DNA of 64,000 bases from Petrolisthes cinctipes (taxonomy: Eukaryota > Arthropoda > Malacostraca > Decapoda > Porcellanidae). The notes beneath the pieces were generated by a model. That model was given only the letters and a program-made list of their open reading frames with translations. It was not told where the DNA came from and searched no databases. The translations under genes and the position numbers were made by a program. This document shows positions 43,166-54,060 of this stretch, piece by piece; within the stretch, counting starts at the first letter, position 1, and each line of letters opens with the position of its first letter. The stretch is taken from assembly GCA_033782935.1 (NCBI GenBank), contig JAWQEG010000062.1:12756470-12820469 (forward strand), in the 5' to 3' direction.

Positions 43166-46100
43166 AGTAGGCATGTACAGATCCCTTCTGGGACCCAAAA
43201 ATATCGAATTTTCGGTTGTTTTGAGGCTGAATTTGAGATATAATCGGGTACTGAAGATGCATGCACATATCGACTTTTAACACATAAATATCGATTTTGA
43301 GCATGTTTTGGGTCTGTAATTTATAAAACATTCTAGCAAAGAGTAGGCATGTACAGATCGCTTCTGGGACCCAAAAATATCGATTTTTCGGGTGTTTTGA
43401 GCCTGAATTTGAGATATAAACGGGTACAGAAGACGCATGCACATATCGACTTTGGTCACCCAAAATATCGATTTTAAGCATGTTTTAGGCATCTATTTTG
43501 AAAATACTCTAACACGGAGTAGGCATGTACAGATCGCTTCTGGGACCCAAAAATATCGAATTTTCGGTTGTTTTGAGCCTGAATTTGAGATATAAACGGG
43601 TACTGAAGATACAGGCACATATCGACTTTTTGCTCCTAATATATCGATTTTGAGCATGTTTTGGGTCTCTATCTTGAAAACATTCTAAGAAGGAATAGGC
43701 AGGTACAGGTGGCTTCTGGGACCAAAAAATATTGAATTTTCGGATGTTAGAGCCTGAATTTGGGAAATAAACGGGTACAAAAGATGTATGCACATATCGA
43801 CTTTGGACACCTAAAATATTGAATTTTAGCATGTTTTAAGCCTATATTTTGAAAACATTCTAGCACTGAGTAGACATGTACAGATCGCTTCTGGGACTCA
43901 ATAATATCGAATTTTCGGATCAATTGAGTCTGAATTTGGGATATAAACGGGTACAGAAGATGCATACACATATTGACTTTGGGCACCTCAAATATTGATT
44001 TTGAGCATGTTTTGGGCATGTATTTTGAAAATACTCTAACAAGGAATAGGCATGTACACATCGCTTCTGGGACCCAAAAATATTGAATTTTTGGGTATTT
44101 TGAGCCTGAATTTGAGATATAAACGGGTACAGAAGATGCACACACATATCGACTTTGGGCACCTAAAATATCAATTTACAGCATGTTTTGGGCCTGTATT
44201 TTGAAAGTACTCTAACACAGAGTAAGCATGTTCAGATCGCTTCTGGGACCCTAAAATATTGAATTTTCGGGTGATTTGAGCCTGTATTTGAGAAATAAAC
44301 GGGTACAGAAGATGCATGCACATATCGACTATGTGAAGCTAAAATATCGATTTTCAGCATGTTTTGTGCATGTATTTTGAAAATACTCTAACACGGAGTA
44401 GGCATGTACAGATCCCTCCTGGGACCCAAAAATATCGAATTTTCGGTTGTTTTGAGCCTGAATTTGAGATATAATCGGGTACTGAAGATGCATTCACATA
44501 TCGACTTTTAACACATAAATATCGATTTTGAGCATGTTTTGGGTCTGTAATTTATAAAACATTCTAGCAAAGAGTAGGCATGTACAGATCGCTTCTGGGA
44601 CCCAAAAATATCGATTTTTCGGGTGTTTTGAGCCTGAATTTGAGATATAAACGGGTACATAAGATGCATGCACATATCGACTTTGGTCACCCAAAATATC
44701 GATTTTAAGCATGTTTTAGGCATCTATTTTGAAAATACTCTAACACGGAGTAGGCATGTACAGATCGCTTCTGGGACCCAAAAATATCGAATTTTCGGTT
44801 GTTTTGAGCCTGAATTTGAGATATAAACGGGTACTGAAAATACAGGCACATATCGACTTTTTGCACCTAATATATCGATTTTGAGCATGTTTTGGGTCTC
44901 TATCTTGAAAACATTCTAAGAAGGAGTAGGCAGGTACAGGTGGCTTCTGGGACCCAAAAATATTGAATTTTCGGATGTTAGAGCCTGAATTTGGGATATA
45001 AACGGGTACAAAAGATGTATGCACATATCGACTTTGGACACCTAAAATATTGAATTTTAGCATGTTTTAAGCCTATATTTTGAAAACATTCTGGCACTGA
45101 GTAGACATGTACATATCGCTTCTGGGACTCAATAATATCGAATTTTCGGATCAATTGAGTCTGAATTTGAGATATAATCGGGTACAGAAGATGCATGCAC
45201 ATATCGACTTTGGGCACCTAAAATATCGATTTTCAGCATGTTTTATTGCCTGTATTTTGAAAGTACTCTAACACGAAGTAGGCATGTACAGATCGCATCT
45301 GGGACCCAAAAATATTGAATTTTAGGGTATTTTGAGCCTGAATTTGAGATATAAACGGGTACAGAAGATGCATGCACATATCGACTTTGGGCACCTAAAA
45401 TATCAATTTTCAGCATGTTTTGGGCCTGTATTTTGAAAGTACTCTAACACGGAGTAGGCATGTTCAGATCGCTTCTGGGACCCAAAAATATTAAATTTTC
45501 GGGTGATTTGAGCCTGTATTTGAGATATAAACGGGTACAGAAGATGCATGCACATATCGACTATGTGAAACTAAAATATCGATTTTGAGCATGTTTTGTG
45601 CATGTATTTTGAAAATACTCTAACACAGAGTAGGCATGTACAGATCGCTTCTGGGACCCAAAAATATCGAATTTTCGGTTGTTTTGAGCCTGAATTTGAG
45701 ATATAATCGGGTACTGAAGATGCATGCACATATCGACTTTTAGCACCTAAAATATCGATTTTGAGCATGTTTTGGGTCTGTATTTTATAAAACATTCTAG
45801 CAAAGAGTAGGCATGTACAGATCGCTTCTGGGACCCAAAAATATCGATTTTTCGAGTGTTTTGAGCCTGAATTTGAGATATAAACGGGTACAGAAGATGC
45901 ATGCATATATCGACTTTGGGCACCCAAAATATCGATTTTAAGCATGTTTTAGGCATCTATTTTGAAAATACTCTAACACGAAGTAGGTATGTACAGATCG
46001 CTTCTGGGACACAAAAATATTGAATTTTCGGGTGTTTTGAGCCTGAATTTGGGATATAAACGGGTACTGAAGATGCAGGCACATATCGACTTTTTGCACC

Positions 46101-49100
46101 TAATATATCGATTTTGAGCATGTTTTGGGCCTATATTTTAAAAAATACTCTAACACGGAATAGGCAGGTACAGATTGCTTCTGGGACCCAAAAATATCGA
46201 ATTTTTGGGTATTTTGAGCCTGAATTTGAGATATAATCGGGTACAGAAGAAGCATGCACATATCGACTTTTTGCACCTAAAATATCGATTTTGAGCATGT
46301 TTTGGGCATCTATTTTGAAAATACTCTAACACTAAGTAGGCATGTACGGATCGCTTCTGGGACACAAAAATATCGAATTTTTGGGTGTTTTGAGCATGAA
46401 TTTGAGATATATACGGGTACAGAAGATGCATGCACATACCGACTTTGGACACCTAAATTATAGATTCTTATCATGTTTTGAGCCTATATTTTGAAAACTT
46501 TCTAGCTCTGAGTAGGCATGTACAGATCGCTTCTGGAACCCAAAAAAATTGAATTTTCCGTTGTTTTGAGCCTGAATTTGAGATATAAACGGGTACAGAA
46601 GATGCATGCACATATCGACTTTGGGCACCTATAATATCGATTTTCAGCATGTTTTGGGCCTGTATTTTGAAAGTACTCTAACACGGAGTAGGCATGTACA
46701 GATCTCTTCTGGGACCCAAAAATATAGAGTTTTCGGGTGTTTTGAGCCTGAATTTGAGATATAAACGGGTACAGAAGATGCATACACATATCGACTAAGG
46801 GCAGATAAAATATCGATTTTCAGCATGTTTTGGGCATGTATTTTGAAAGAATTCTAGCAATGAGTAGGCATGTACAGATCGCTTCTGGGACCCAAAATTA
46901 TCGAATTTTCGGGTGTTTTGAGCCTGAATTTGAGATATAAACGGGTACTGAAGATGCATGCACATATCGACTTTTAACACATAAATATCGATTTTGAGCA
47001 TGTTTTGGGTCTGTAATTTATAAAACATTCTAGCAAAGAGTAGGCATGTACAGATCCCTTCTGGGACCCAAAAATATCGAATTTTCGGTTGTTTTGAGGC
47101 TGAATTTGAGATATAATCGGGTACTGAAGATGCATGCACATATCGACTTTTAACACATAAATATCGATTTTGAGCATGTTTTGGGTCTGTAATTTATAAA
47201 ACATTCTAGCAAAGAGTAGGCATGTACAGATCGCTTCTGGGACCCAAAAATATCGATTTTTCGGGTGTTTTGAGCCTGAATTTGAGATATAAACGGGTAC
47301 AGAAGACGCATGCACATATCGACTTTGGGCACCCAAAATATCGATTTTAAGCATGTTTTAGGCATCTATTTTGAAAATACTCTAACACGGAGTAGGCATG
47401 TACAGATCGCTTCTGGGACCCAAAAATATCGAATTTTCGGTTGTTTTGAGCCTGAATTTGAGATATAAACGGGTACTGAAGATACAGGCACATATCGACT
47501 TTTTGCTCCTAATATATCGATTTTGAGCATGTTTTGGGTCTCTATCTTGAAAACATTCTAAGAAGGAATAGGCAGGTACAGGTGGCTTCTGGGACCAAAA
47601 AATATTAAATTTTCGGATGTTAGAGCCTGAATTTGGGAAATAAACGGGTACAAAAGATGTATGCACATATCGACTTTGGACACCTAAAATATTGAATTTT
47701 AGCATGTTTTAAGCCTATATTTTGAAAACATTCTAGCACTGAGTAGACATGTACAGATCGCTTCTGGGACTCAATAATATCGAATTTTCGGATCAATTGA
47801 GTCTGAATTTGGGATATAAACGGGTACAGAAGATGCATACACATATTGACTTTGGGCACCTCAAATATTGATTTTGAGCATGTTTTGGGCATGTATTTTG
47901 AAAATACTCTAACAAGGAATAGGCATGTACACATCGCTTCTGGGACCCAAAAATATTGAATTTTTGGGTATTTTGAGCCTGAATTTGAGATATAAACGGG
48001 TACAGAAGATGCACACACATATCGACTTTGGGCACCTAAAATATCAATTTACAGCATGTTTTGGGCCTGTATTTTGAAAGTACTCTAACACAGAGTAAGC
48101 ATGTTCAGATCGCTTCTGGGACCCTAAAATATTGAATTTTCGGGTGATTTGAGCCTGTATTTGAGAAATAAACGGGTACAGAAGATGCATGCACATATCG
48201 ACTATGTGAAGCTAAAATATCGATTTTCAGCATGTTTTGTGCATGTATTTTGAAAATACTCTAACACGGAGTAGGCATGTACAGATCCCTTCTGGGACCC
48301 AAAAATATCGAATTTTCGGTTGTTTTGAGCCTGAATTTGAGATATAATCGGGTACTGAAGATGCATTCACATATCGACTTTTAACACATAAATATCGATT
48401 TTGAGCATGTTTTGGGTCTGTAATTTATAAAACATTCTAGCAAAGAGTAGGCATGTACAGATCGCTTCTGGGACCCAAAAATATCGATTTTTCGGGTGTT
48501 TTGAGCCTGAATTTGAGATATAAACGGGTACATAAGATGCATGCACATATCGACTTTGGTCACCCAAAATATCGATTTTAAGCATGTTTTAGGCATCTAT
48601 TTTGAAAATACTCTAACACGGAGTAGGCATGTACAGATCGCTTCTGGGACCCAAAAATATCGAATTTTCGGTTGTTTTGAGCCTGAATTTGAGATATAAA
48701 CGGGTACTGAAAATACAGGCACATATCGACTTTTTGCACCTAATATATCGATTTTGAGCATGTTTTGGGTCTCTATCTTGAAAACATTCTAAGAAGGAGT
48801 AGGCAGGTACAGGTGGCTTCTGGGACCCAAAAATATTGAATTTTCGGATGTTAGAGCCTGAATTTGGGATATAAACGGGTACAAAAGATGTATGCACATA
48901 TCGACTTTGGACACCTAAAATATTGAATTTTAGCATGTTTTAAGCCTATATTTTGAAAACATTCTGGCACTGAGTAGACATGTACATATCGCTTCTGGGA
49001 CTCAATAATATCGAATTTTCGGATCAATTGAGTCTGAATTTGAGATATAATCGGGTACAGAAGATGCATGCACATATCGACTTTGGGCACCTAAAATATC

Positions 49101-50820
49101 GATTTTCAGCATGTTTTATTGCCTGTATTTTGAAAGTACTCTAACACGAAGTAGGCATGTACAGATCGCATCTGGGACCCAAAAATATTGAATTTTAGGG
49201 TATTTTGAGCCTGAATTTGAGATATAAACGGGTACAGAAGATGCATGCACATATCGACTTTGGGCACCTAAAATATCAATTTTCAGCATGTTTTGGGCCT
49301 GTATTTTGAAAGTACTCTAACACGGAGTAGGCATGTTCAGATCGCTTCTGGGACCCAAAAATATTAAATTTTCGGGTGATTTGAGCCTGTATTTGAGATA
49401 TAAACGGGTACAGAAGATGCATGCACATATCGACTATGTGAAACTAAAATATCGATTTTGAGCATGTTTTGTGCATGTATTTTGAAAATACTCTAACACA
49501 GAGTAGGCATGTACAGATCGCTTCTGGGACCCAAAAATATCGAATTTTCGGTTGTTTTGAGCCTGAATTTGAGATATAATCGGGTACTGAAGATGCATGC
49601 ACATATCGACTTTTAGCACCTAAAATATCGATTTTGAGCATGTTTTGGGTCTGTATTTTATAAAACATTCTAGCAAAGAGTAGGCATGTACAGATCGCTT
49701 CTGGGACCCAAAAATATCGATTTTTCGAGTGTTTTGAGCCTGAATTTGAGATATAAACGGGTACAGAAGATGCATGCATATATCGACTTTGGGCACCCAA
49801 AATATCGATTTTAAGCATGTTTTAGGCATCTATTTTGAAAATACTCTAACACGAAGTAGGTATGTACAGATCGCTTCTGGGACACAAAAATATTGAATTT
49901 TCGGGTGTTTTGAGCCTGAATTTGGGATATAAACGGGTACTGAAGATGCAGGCACATATCGACTTTTTGCACCTAATATATCGATTTTGAGCATGTTTTG
50001 GGCCTATATTTTAAAAAATACTCTAACACGGAATAGGCAGGTACAGATTGCTTCTGGGACCCAAAAATATCGAATTTTTGGGTATTTTGAGCCTGAATTT
50101 GAGATATAATCGGGTACAGAAGAAGCATGCACATATCGACTTTTTGCACCTAAAATATCGATTTTGAGCATGTTTTGGGCATCTATTTTGAAAATACTCT
50201 AACACTAAGTAGGCATGTACGGATCGCTTCTGGGACACAAAAATATCGAATTTTTGGGTGTTTTGAGCATGAATTTGAGATATATACGGGTACAGAAGAT
50301 GCATGCACATACCGACTTTGGACACCTAAATTATAGATTCTTATCATGTTTTGAGCCTATATTTTGAAAACTTTCTAGCTCTGAGTAGGCATGTACAGAT
50401 CGCTTCTGGAACCCAAAAAAATTGAATTTTCCGTTGTTTTGAGCCTGAATTTGAGATATAAACGGGTACAGAAGATGCATGCACATATCGACTTTGGGCA
50501 CCTATAATATCGATTTTCAGCATGTTTTGGGCCTGTATTTTGAAAGTACTCTAACACGGAGTAGGCATGTACAGATCTCTTCTGGGACCCAAAAATATAG
50601 AGTTTTCGGGTGTTTTGAGCCTGAATTTGAGATATAAACGGGTACAGAAGATGCATACACATATCGACTAAGGGCAGATAAAATATCGATTTTCAGCATG
50701 TTTTGGGCATGTATTTTGAAAGAATTCTAGCAATGAGTAGGCATGTACAGATCGCTTCTGGGACCCAAAATTATCGAATTTTCGGGTGTTTTGAGCCTGA
50801 ATTTGAGATATAAACGGGTA
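43165..50820. repeat. Satellite block 4: 3,873-bp higher-order unit, two copies
   Basis: The marker CAGATCCCTTCTGGG at 43,178 recurs at 47,051, an offset of 3,873 bp (22 monomers plus 1 bp). The offset holds without change up to about 50,820, for example 43,747 with 47,620 and 46,502 with 50,375. The two copies differ at very few positions, such as near 47,607. The second copy is slightly truncated at its right end. Confidence 0.9.
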
Positions 50821-51910
50821 CAGAAGATGCATGCACATATCGACTATGGGCAGCTAAAATATCGATTTTCAGCATGTTTTGGCTATGAATTTTGAAAATA
50901 CTAAAAAACAGAGTAGGCATATACAGATTGCTTCTGGAACTCAAAAATATCGAATTTTCGGGTGTTTTAATAATAAATATGAGATATAAACTGGTACAGA
51001 ACATGCATGCACATATCGACTTTGGACACCTAAAATATCGATTTTTAGCATGTTTTGAGCCTATATTTTGAAAACATTCTAACTCTGAGTAGACATGTAC
51101 AGATCGCTTCAGGGACCCAAAAATATCGAATTTTTGGGTGTTTTGAGCCTGCATTTGAGATATAAACGGGTAATGAAAATGCATGCACATATCGACTTTT
51201 TGCACCTAAAATAACGATTTTGAGCATGTTTTAAGTCTGTATTTTGAAGACATTCTAGCAAAGAGTAGGCATGTACAGATCGCTTCTGGGACCCAAAAAT
51301 ATTGAATTTTAGGGTGTTTTGAGCCTGAATTTGAGATATAAACGGGTACAGAAGATGCATGCACATATCGACTATGGGCAGATAAAATATCGATTTTCAG
51401 CATGTTTTGGGCATGTATTTTGAAAATACTCTAACTCGGAGTAGGTATGTACAGATCGCTTCTGGGACACAAAAAAATCAAATTTTCAGGAGTTTTGAGC
51501 CTCAATTTGAGATATAAACGGGTACAGAAGATGCATGTAGATATCGACTTTGTGCACCCAAAATATCGATTTTTAGCTTGTTTTAGGCTTATATTTCGAA
51601 AGTATTCTAGCAATGAGTAGGCATGTACAGATCGCTTCTGGGACAAAAAAATATCGAATTTTCGGGTGTTTTCAGCCTGAATTTGGGATATAAACGGGTA
51701 AAGAAGATGCATACAAATATTGACTTTGGGAACCTAAAATATCGATTTTGAGCATGTTTTGGGCATGTATTTTGAAAATACTCTAACACGGAGTAGACAT
51801 GTACAGATCGCTTCTGGGACTCAATAATATAGAATTTTCGGATCTATTGAGCCTGAATTTGGGATATAAACGGGTACAGAAGATGCATGCACATATTGAC
51901 TTTGGGCACC
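50821..51910. repeat. Array-edge satellite segment, near-identical to 24,841-25,930
   Basis: From 50,821 to the array edge the sequence aligns without gaps to 24,841-25,930 at a constant offset of 25,980 bp. I noticed three substitutions (near 50,941, 51,083 and 51,831). It is therefore a piece of the 5,779-bp higher-order unit found at the extreme edge. The array stops inside a monomer at GGGCACC, directly against the foldback. Confidence 0.9.
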
Positions 51911-51980
51911 CCTTTAAGGAACCCTGTGTGTGATGTAGTCAGAAAATTGGAGGTAAATGAGTCCTTCAAATATTGCCACG

Positions 51981-52012
<32 letters not shown>
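51981..52012. repeat. (CA)n microsatellite
   Basis: An uninterrupted CA run of about 30 bp. The right-arm counterpart is an interrupted GT/GTAT region at about 62,390-62,555. Confidence 0.95.
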
Positions 52013-52015
<3 letters not shown>

Positions 52016-52107
52016 TATGGAAGGAGGTGTTTGTTTGGTGGCATAGTCAGGAGGATTCAAAAGTCTTCAATTTCCATACACGATCACAGGGTCCTTAAAC
52101 GCACCCC

Positions 52108-52432
52108 CTCCCCCCTGTCTGTCTACAAGTTATGCCCCCCTCCATCCCCCCTGTCTACAAGTTATGCCCCCCTCCATCCCCCCTGTCTGTCTACAAGTTA
52201 TACCCCCCTCCATCCCCCCAGTCTGTCTACAAGTTATGCCCCCCCTCCATCCCCCCTGTCTGTCTACAAGTTATGCCCCCTTCCATCCCCCCTGTCTGTC
52301 TACAAGTTATGCCCCCCTCCATCCCCCCTGTCTACAAGTTATGCCACCCTCCTTCCCCCCTGTCTACAAGTTATGCCCCCCACCCCTGTTTACAAGTTAT
52401 GCCCCCCCCTGTCTACAAGTTATGCCCCCTTT
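52108..52432 (+). repeat. 10-copy minisatellite, unit 23-37 bp
   Basis: The core CTACAAGTTATGCCCC is repeated ten times, with ACAAGTTAT at 52,125, 52,157, 52,193, 52,229, 52,266, 52,302, 52,334, 52,366, 52,392 and 52,415. Spacers are C-rich (CCCCTCCATCCCCCCTGTCTGT). Spacing is 32-37 bp and shortens at the right end. All three plus-strand frames stay open across it and predict Pro/Ser/Tyr/Leu-rich repeats, which I regard as artefacts of composition. The right arm has only one core copy (about 62,176). Confidence 0.93.
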
Positions 52433-52623
52433 TTTAAATTATGTGTCGAGGCATCTCGAACGAAATAAGACATGATTACTGAACCCATCCTTATTACTGT
52501 ATTTCGTTTCTATAATTTCCTGACTTTCTTACATTATTCTTCTTCTTATGTTTCGTTCTCCTCTTTCTCAAAACAAGAATATAATTATTTATATTGATGT
52601 GCGTGCATGTTTATTATAAAGAT

Positions 52624-52670
<47 letters not shown>

Positions 52671-53299
52671 CTTACCTATTTGTATCTTTACAGGATTGAG
52701 TCAAGCTCCTAATGTCCCGTATATTAAAATCCTATTATCATATTTTTCTTTGAAGTTATGCATGGTTTGACACACACCACTTCTTATAGATGGTAATTTG
52801 TTCCATGTGTGTGTCTGTGTGTGTGTGTGTGTGTTGTAAAAGGCAGCAGGCATACTAAGAAAAAACACCTCACCCTCTCTCTCTGTCTTTGGAATAACAT
52901 CATGTAATTTCCGTAGACTTATTTTATCTTTTTCGCCACGTTCCATCCACACACCACATCCAAAAATGTGAGTTTTGAGAATCCCACATTTGACCTATAG
53001 GTATGTAAGAATAGGTCATATAGGTGGGGGTTGCCAGAAGGGGTTTCTAAATTTTCTCCGTTTTCCTCTACGATGCACTGTTTTTTAGTTATGGCCACTT
53101 TTTTTTTTTAATTTTGAACCGAAATTTGATCATGAAGATCTAAATGGATTTGGATGATATTTGGAATGGAAATACAGTTGGTAAATTGGGCGAGACGATT
53201 TTTTCATTTTGTCTCTATGACCCTCTGTTCAAAAGTTATGTCAATTTTCGTGTCTCAAAAAACGGACCAAATTAAACAAAAATAATGTTCAATTATTAA
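52431..53299. other. Non-coding left-arm sequence, no gene seen
   Basis: Apart from GT tracts (52,626-52,669 and 52,806-52,835), this holds unique arm sequence matched in inverted orientation by 61,263-62,100. It contains an imperfect dyad, TGACCTAT and ATAGGTCA separated by 12 bp (52,991-53,018), which is also present in the right arm. Reading frames are short and overlap the microsatellites. Confidence 0.7.
52626..52669. repeat. (GT)n microsatellite
   Basis: About 44 bp of GT, at the left-arm position equivalent to the CA-rich stretch at about 62,098-62,175 in the right arm. Confidence 0.95.
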
Positions 53300-53404
53300 T
53301 TAAGGGGGTGCAGGAATAGGGGGACAGCATTGGGGGGTTTAGGTGGGTGCGGGGTGTTTTGAGGGGTGCGGGAGTAGAGGGACAGGCTTTGGGGGCTTAT
53401 TTTA
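53300..53404 (+). mobile_element. TTAA-flanked G-rich element, truncated copy
   Basis: It starts TTAAGGGGGTGCAGGAATAG and continues with G-rich blocks to about 53,404. The second, C-rich half and the far TTAA are missing. It occupies the position mirrored by the complete element at 61,047-61,262: the flank ATTATTAA before it is the reverse complement of the flank after that one. The truncation is therefore specific to the left arm. Confidence 0.8.
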
Positions 53405-53438
53405 GGTGCCCACAACAAACAACAAAATTAATGTCACT

Positions 53439-53439
53439 C

Positions 53440-53493
<54 letters not shown>

Positions 53494-53500
53494 TCTCATG

Positions 53501-53545
<45 letters not shown>

Positions 53546-53575
53546 TCTCATGACTGTGTGTGTGTGTGTGTGTGG
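53439..53575. repeat. Compound (GT)n microsatellite with TATTCTCATGAC interruptions
   Basis: Three GT runs are separated by two copies of TATTCTCATGAC. The right-arm counterpart at 57,660-57,687 is much shorter and ends in GAGAATATAC, next to the LINE insertion point. Confidence 0.93.
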
Positions 53576-53686
53576 GACCATCGTATCAGTAGACTACCAC
53601 ACCATCGTATACACCACCACAGATGATGTTCTTGCATAATACATACGACCTTCATTAGCCGTGTAAATGACTTATGGCTGAAGTAT

Positions 53687-53901
53687 TTAAGGGGGTGCGG
53701 GAATAGGGGGACAAGCTGGGGGGGGTTTAGGGTGGGTGCGGGAGTAGGGGACAGGCTTGGGGGGTGCAGGAGTATGGGGACAGACTTGGGGGGCGGGGTT
53801 AGGGGGTTGTGGGAATAGGGGACAAGCTTTCTACCCACCCGAAGCCTGTCCCCCTATTCCTGCACCCCCCAAGCCTGTTCCCTACTCCCGCACCCCCTTA
53901 A
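53687..53901. mobile_element. TTAA-flanked palindromic G/C-rich short element (copy 2)
   Basis: This 215-bp element is bounded by TTAA at 53,687-53,690 and 53,898-53,901. The left half has repeated blocks of the type GGGGGTGCGGGAATAGGGG plus GACAGGCTTGG. The right half carries the reverse complement (CCTGTCCCC, CGCACCCCC). The halves meet around GCTTTCTACCCACCCGAAGC. TTAA target duplication is typical of piggyBac-like transposases; the terminal bases here (GGGGG) differ from the usual CCC of piggyBac, so assignment is open. Confidence 0.82.
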
Positions 53902-53984
53902 TAGAGTTTGTGAATATGGATACTCAGCTTTTGGAAAATAATGAAGGCTTACAAGTGTGGTTGGTTGGTTGGTTGGTTGGGAAG

Positions 53985-54058
53985 CTAACAAACCAATACC
54001 ACTGTGGAATCAACCCATAAAGTTAGGAGTCGATTCCACAGTGGTATTGGTTTGTTAG
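53985..54058. repeat. Perfect 27-bp inverted repeat with a 20-bp loop
   Basis: Bases 53,985-54,011 and 54,032-54,058 are exact reverse complements. Each contains CTGTGGAATC or GATTCCACAG and CTAACAAACC or GGTTTGTTAG. A further imperfect match continues outward (TTGGGAAG against TTTCCCAC). The right limb is the outer end of the inner foldback; the left limb may be a remnant of a second copy of that end. Confidence 0.92.
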
Positions 54059-54060
54059 TT

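Larger units (their letters stand above)
1..51910. repeat. 176-bp tandem satellite array (about 290 monomers, interrupted once)
   Basis: The motif GCATGTTTTG (or close variants) recurs at 25, 201, 377, 553 and 728, and so on to the end of the block, which gives a 176-bp period with occasional 1-11 bp indels. Every monomer carries the same landmarks in order: CACCTAAAATATCGAT, ACTGAGTAGGCATGTACAG, GACCCAAAAATATCGAA, TCGGGTGTTTTGAGCC and GATATAAACGGGTAC. About 51.4 kb of satellite divided by 176 gives about 292 copies. The length is nucleosome-scale, as in many centromeric and pericentromeric satellites, but position on the chromosome cannot be read from sequence. Long reading frames on the minus strand (up to 221 codons) follow the repeat period, shift frame with each monomer and encode no recognisable domain; I treat them as non-coding. 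The strand is arbitrary. Confidence 0.98.
51914..53942 (+). repeat. Left arm of the large inverted repeat
   Basis: It matches the right arm in inverted orientation through several unique stretches. Pairs include 52,013-52,060 with about 62,240-62,295, 52,671-53,090 with 61,640-62,095, 53,150-53,303 with 61,259-61,420, 53,408-53,440 with 60,973-61,005, and 53,577-53,700 with 57,530-57,660. Differences are mainly microsatellite length, a 10-copy minisatellite found only here, and loss of part of one TTAA element. It contains no gene. Confidence 0.92.

Noticed and set aside
214..51900. Hundreds of minus-strand open frames of 60-221 codons (and some plus-strand ones) in the satellite, with Tyr/Phe/Cys/Lys-rich products
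   Set aside because: They repeat with the 176-bp monomer, change frame at each monomer, overlap one another in several frames, vary freely between copies and show no domain. The openness follows from the repeat's composition.
1..51910. CRISPR array
   Set aside because: The repeat is continuous with no unique spacers, the unit is 176 bp, and the context is eukaryotic.
1..51910. CENP-B box in the monomer
   Set aside because: TTCGGG and CCCGAAAATTCGA look similar to parts of the box, but no arrangement fits the TTCG-4-A-2-CGGG pattern in either orientation.
51887..52468. 193-codon Pro/Ser/Tyr/Leu-rich protein
   Set aside because: It starts in satellite, crosses the junction and consists of the 10-copy minisatellite, which is open in all three frames.
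53347..53626. Cys/Val-rich short frames
   Set aside because: Translations of GT microsatellites.
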